Assembly: GCA_046153505.1 (NCBI GenBank)
Contig: JBJXDT010000075.1
Coordinates: 1 to 15,569, forward strand
Source: JBJXDT01 sp046153505
GTDB taxonomy: Bacteria > Pseudomonadota > Gammaproteobacteria > Burkholderiales > Methylophilaceae
DNA length: 15,569 bases
Direction of reading: 5' to 3'
Shown: one piece after another, positions 14,338 through 15,569 of the stretch
Position numbering within the stretch: the first letter of the stretch is position 1
How the letters are laid out: each line of letters opens with the position of its first letter
Program-made: the position numbers and the translations under genes
The notes under the pieces: generated by a model
What the model was told of the DNA's origin: nothing
Database searches by the model: none
What the model saw: the letters and a program-made list of their open reading frames with translations, nothing else

Positions 14338-15569
14338 ATGAGCCTATTTGAGCCTAATGTTCCACAAGCACCACTAGCGGAATTTTTGCGACCAAAAACA
14401 TTGGATGAAGTCGTTGGGCAAGCACATCTTTTAGGCGAAAGTAAGCCGTTACGATTAGCATTTCAATCAGGCAAGTTGCCATCCATGATTTTGTGGGGAC
14501 CGCCAGGCGTAGGTAAAACTACTTTGGCACGTTTAATCGCTAACACTGCAGATGCCGAGTTTATTGCGGTTTCGGCGGTGCTTTCGGGCATTAAAGATAT
14601 CCGTGACGCCGTTGAGCGTGCAGAATTAACCTTGCAGCAACATGGCCGCAAAACAATTCTTTTTGTCGATGAAGTGCATCGCTTTAACAAGGGCCAGCAA
14701 GATGCGTTTTTGCCCTTTGTAGAGAGCGGTTTGATTACCTTTATCGGTGCGACGACAGAAAACCCTTCTTTTGAAGTGAATAGTGCGCTTCTTAGTCGAG
14801 CGCAGGTTTTTGTTCTTAGTGCGCTTTCAGAAGGGGAGCTTGGCTTACTTCTCGAGCGTGCAAGATTGCTAGTTGCTCATGATATTCAAATTACAGACGC
14901 GGTTAAAGAGCAAGTGCTGGCCTATGCCGATGGTGATGCGCGTCGCTTGCTTAACTTTGTAGAAAGCTTATTTAATGCTGCGATTGGGGCAGGGGTTAAG
15001 GAAATTGACGAAGTCTTTTTGCAAACCACCATGGCAAGCAAATTGCGCCGCTTTGATAAAGGAGGTGAGGCTTTTTATGACCAAATTTCTGCCTTACATA
15101 AGTCTGTGCGCGGCTCCAATCCGGACGCCGCCCTTTACTGGTTTTTACGAATGATCGATGGGGGTGCTGACCCGCTTTATTTGGGGCGACGCATCATTCG
15201 CATGGCGATTGAGGATATTGGTATTGCCGACCCGCGCGCCCAAGCCATGGCGCTTGAGGCTTGCCAAATATACGAACGTTTGGGCTCGCCAGAAGGGGAG
15301 TTAGCCTTATCCAATGCAGTGATTTATTGCGCTGTTGCGCCAAAAAGTAACTCGGCTTATAACGCATATAACCAAGCCAAAGCATTCGTTGGGCAAGATA
15401 AATCGCGACCTGTACCTTTGCACTTAAGAAACGCGCCTACCAAGCTAATGAAAGCGCTCGATTACGGCAAGGAATATCGCTATGCACATAACGAACCTGA
15501 AGCTTATGCTGCAGGTGAGCAATATTTCCCCGACGAATTAGCGCCAATTACGTTTTATGAGCCCACACC
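14338..15569 (+). CDS. rarA: Replication-associated recombination protein A (RarA/MgsA AAA+ ATPase), 3' end cut off
   Basis: RarA is a clamp-loader-like AAA+ ATPase that works at stalled replication forks. I translated 410 codons to the window edge with no stop. Family members are about 430-450 residues, so only a short C-terminal piece is missing. The N-terminus MSLFEPNVPQAPLAEFLRPKT is typical. Walker A GPPGVGKTT is at 54-62, Walker B FVDEVHRF at 109-116, sensor 1 GATTENPSF at 137-145, and the arginine finger in LLSR at 151-154. The C-terminal tetramerisation region includes KSVRGSNPDAALYW, RRIIRMAIEDIG, NAVIYCAVAPKSN, VPLHLRNAPTKLMK and YRYAHNEP, all characteristic. It begins at the ATG at 14338, 32 bp after the barrel gene. 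It is a housekeeping gene adjacent to lolA in E. coli as well. Confidence 0.97.
   Translation, partial: MSLFEPNVPQAPLAEFLRPKTLDEVVGQAHLLGESKPLRLAFQSGKLPSMILWGPPGVGKTTLARLIANTADAEFIAVSAVLSGIKDIRDAVERAELTLQQHGRKTILFVDEVHRFNKGQQDAFLPFVESGLITFIGATTENPSFEVNSALLSRAQVFVLSALSEGELGLLLERARLLVAHDIQITDAVKEQVLAYADGDARRLLNFVESLFNAAIGAGVKEIDEVFLQTTMASKLRRFDKGGEAFYDQISALHKSVRGSNPDAALYWFLRMIDGGADPLYLGRRIIRMAIEDIGIADPRAQAMALEACQIYERLGSPEGELALSNAVIYCAVAPKSNSAYNAYNQAKAFVGQDKSRPVPLHLRNAPTKLMKALDYGKEYRYAHNEPEAYAAGEQYFPDELAPITFYEPT

Overview
The window reads as an ordinary stretch of chromosome from a moderately AT-rich Gram-negative proteobacterium. The outer-membrane lipoprotein carrier LolA, an outer-membrane beta-barrel protein, the MEP isoprenoid genes ispD-ispF, GluQRS with a DUF3301 protein, and the trxB / ftsK-lolA-rarA neighbourhood all fit a beta- or gamma-proteobacterium. 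The overall style suggests a betaproteobacterium such as a Methylophilaceae (Methylotenera-like) methylotroph. That placement is inference: no rRNA or methylotrophy marker is present.

Layout. (1) Positions 1-1040, minus strand: a DUF3301 small membrane protein translationally coupled (TAATG overlap) to gluQRS, which runs off the left edge. (2) 1153-1827, plus: an unrecognised helical 224-aa protein that appears to carry an internal duplication. (3) 1821-3223: a nitrogen-control module, made of two NtrC-type sites exactly 30 bp apart, a well-spaced sigma-54 promoter, an ammonium transporter gene (amtB) and a strong hairpin terminator. No glnK is next to it. (4) 3240-4229, minus: a GAF-like/GGDEF diguanylate cyclase with intact catalytic and inhibitory sites. 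(5) 4368-7873, plus: a compact run of ispD-ispF (overlapping), an ABCB-type exporter and a DUF1348/NTF2-like protein. (6) 7884-8244: a short palindromic repeat and, on the minus strand, a decayed gene for a secreted protein with an in-frame stop and a probable frameshift. (7) 8290-9797, minus: trxB followed by an Smr-domain gene. (8) 9887-15569, plus: ftsK, lolA (starting inside ftsK), a TPR plus beta-barrel outer-membrane protein, and rarA, which runs off the right edge.

How the genes fit together. Region 8 resembles the enterobacterial order trxB-lrp-ftsK-lolA-rarA, but lrp is absent and an outer-membrane TPR-barrel gene sits between lolA and rarA. This inserted gene, next to the periplasmic lipoprotein carrier, is the most intriguing functional association in the window. 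The second strongest signal is the sigma-54/NtrC control region of amtB, which can be read directly from the bases. I see no CRISPR array, insertion sequence, phage gene, tRNA or rRNA, and no clear sign of an entirely new multi-gene system.
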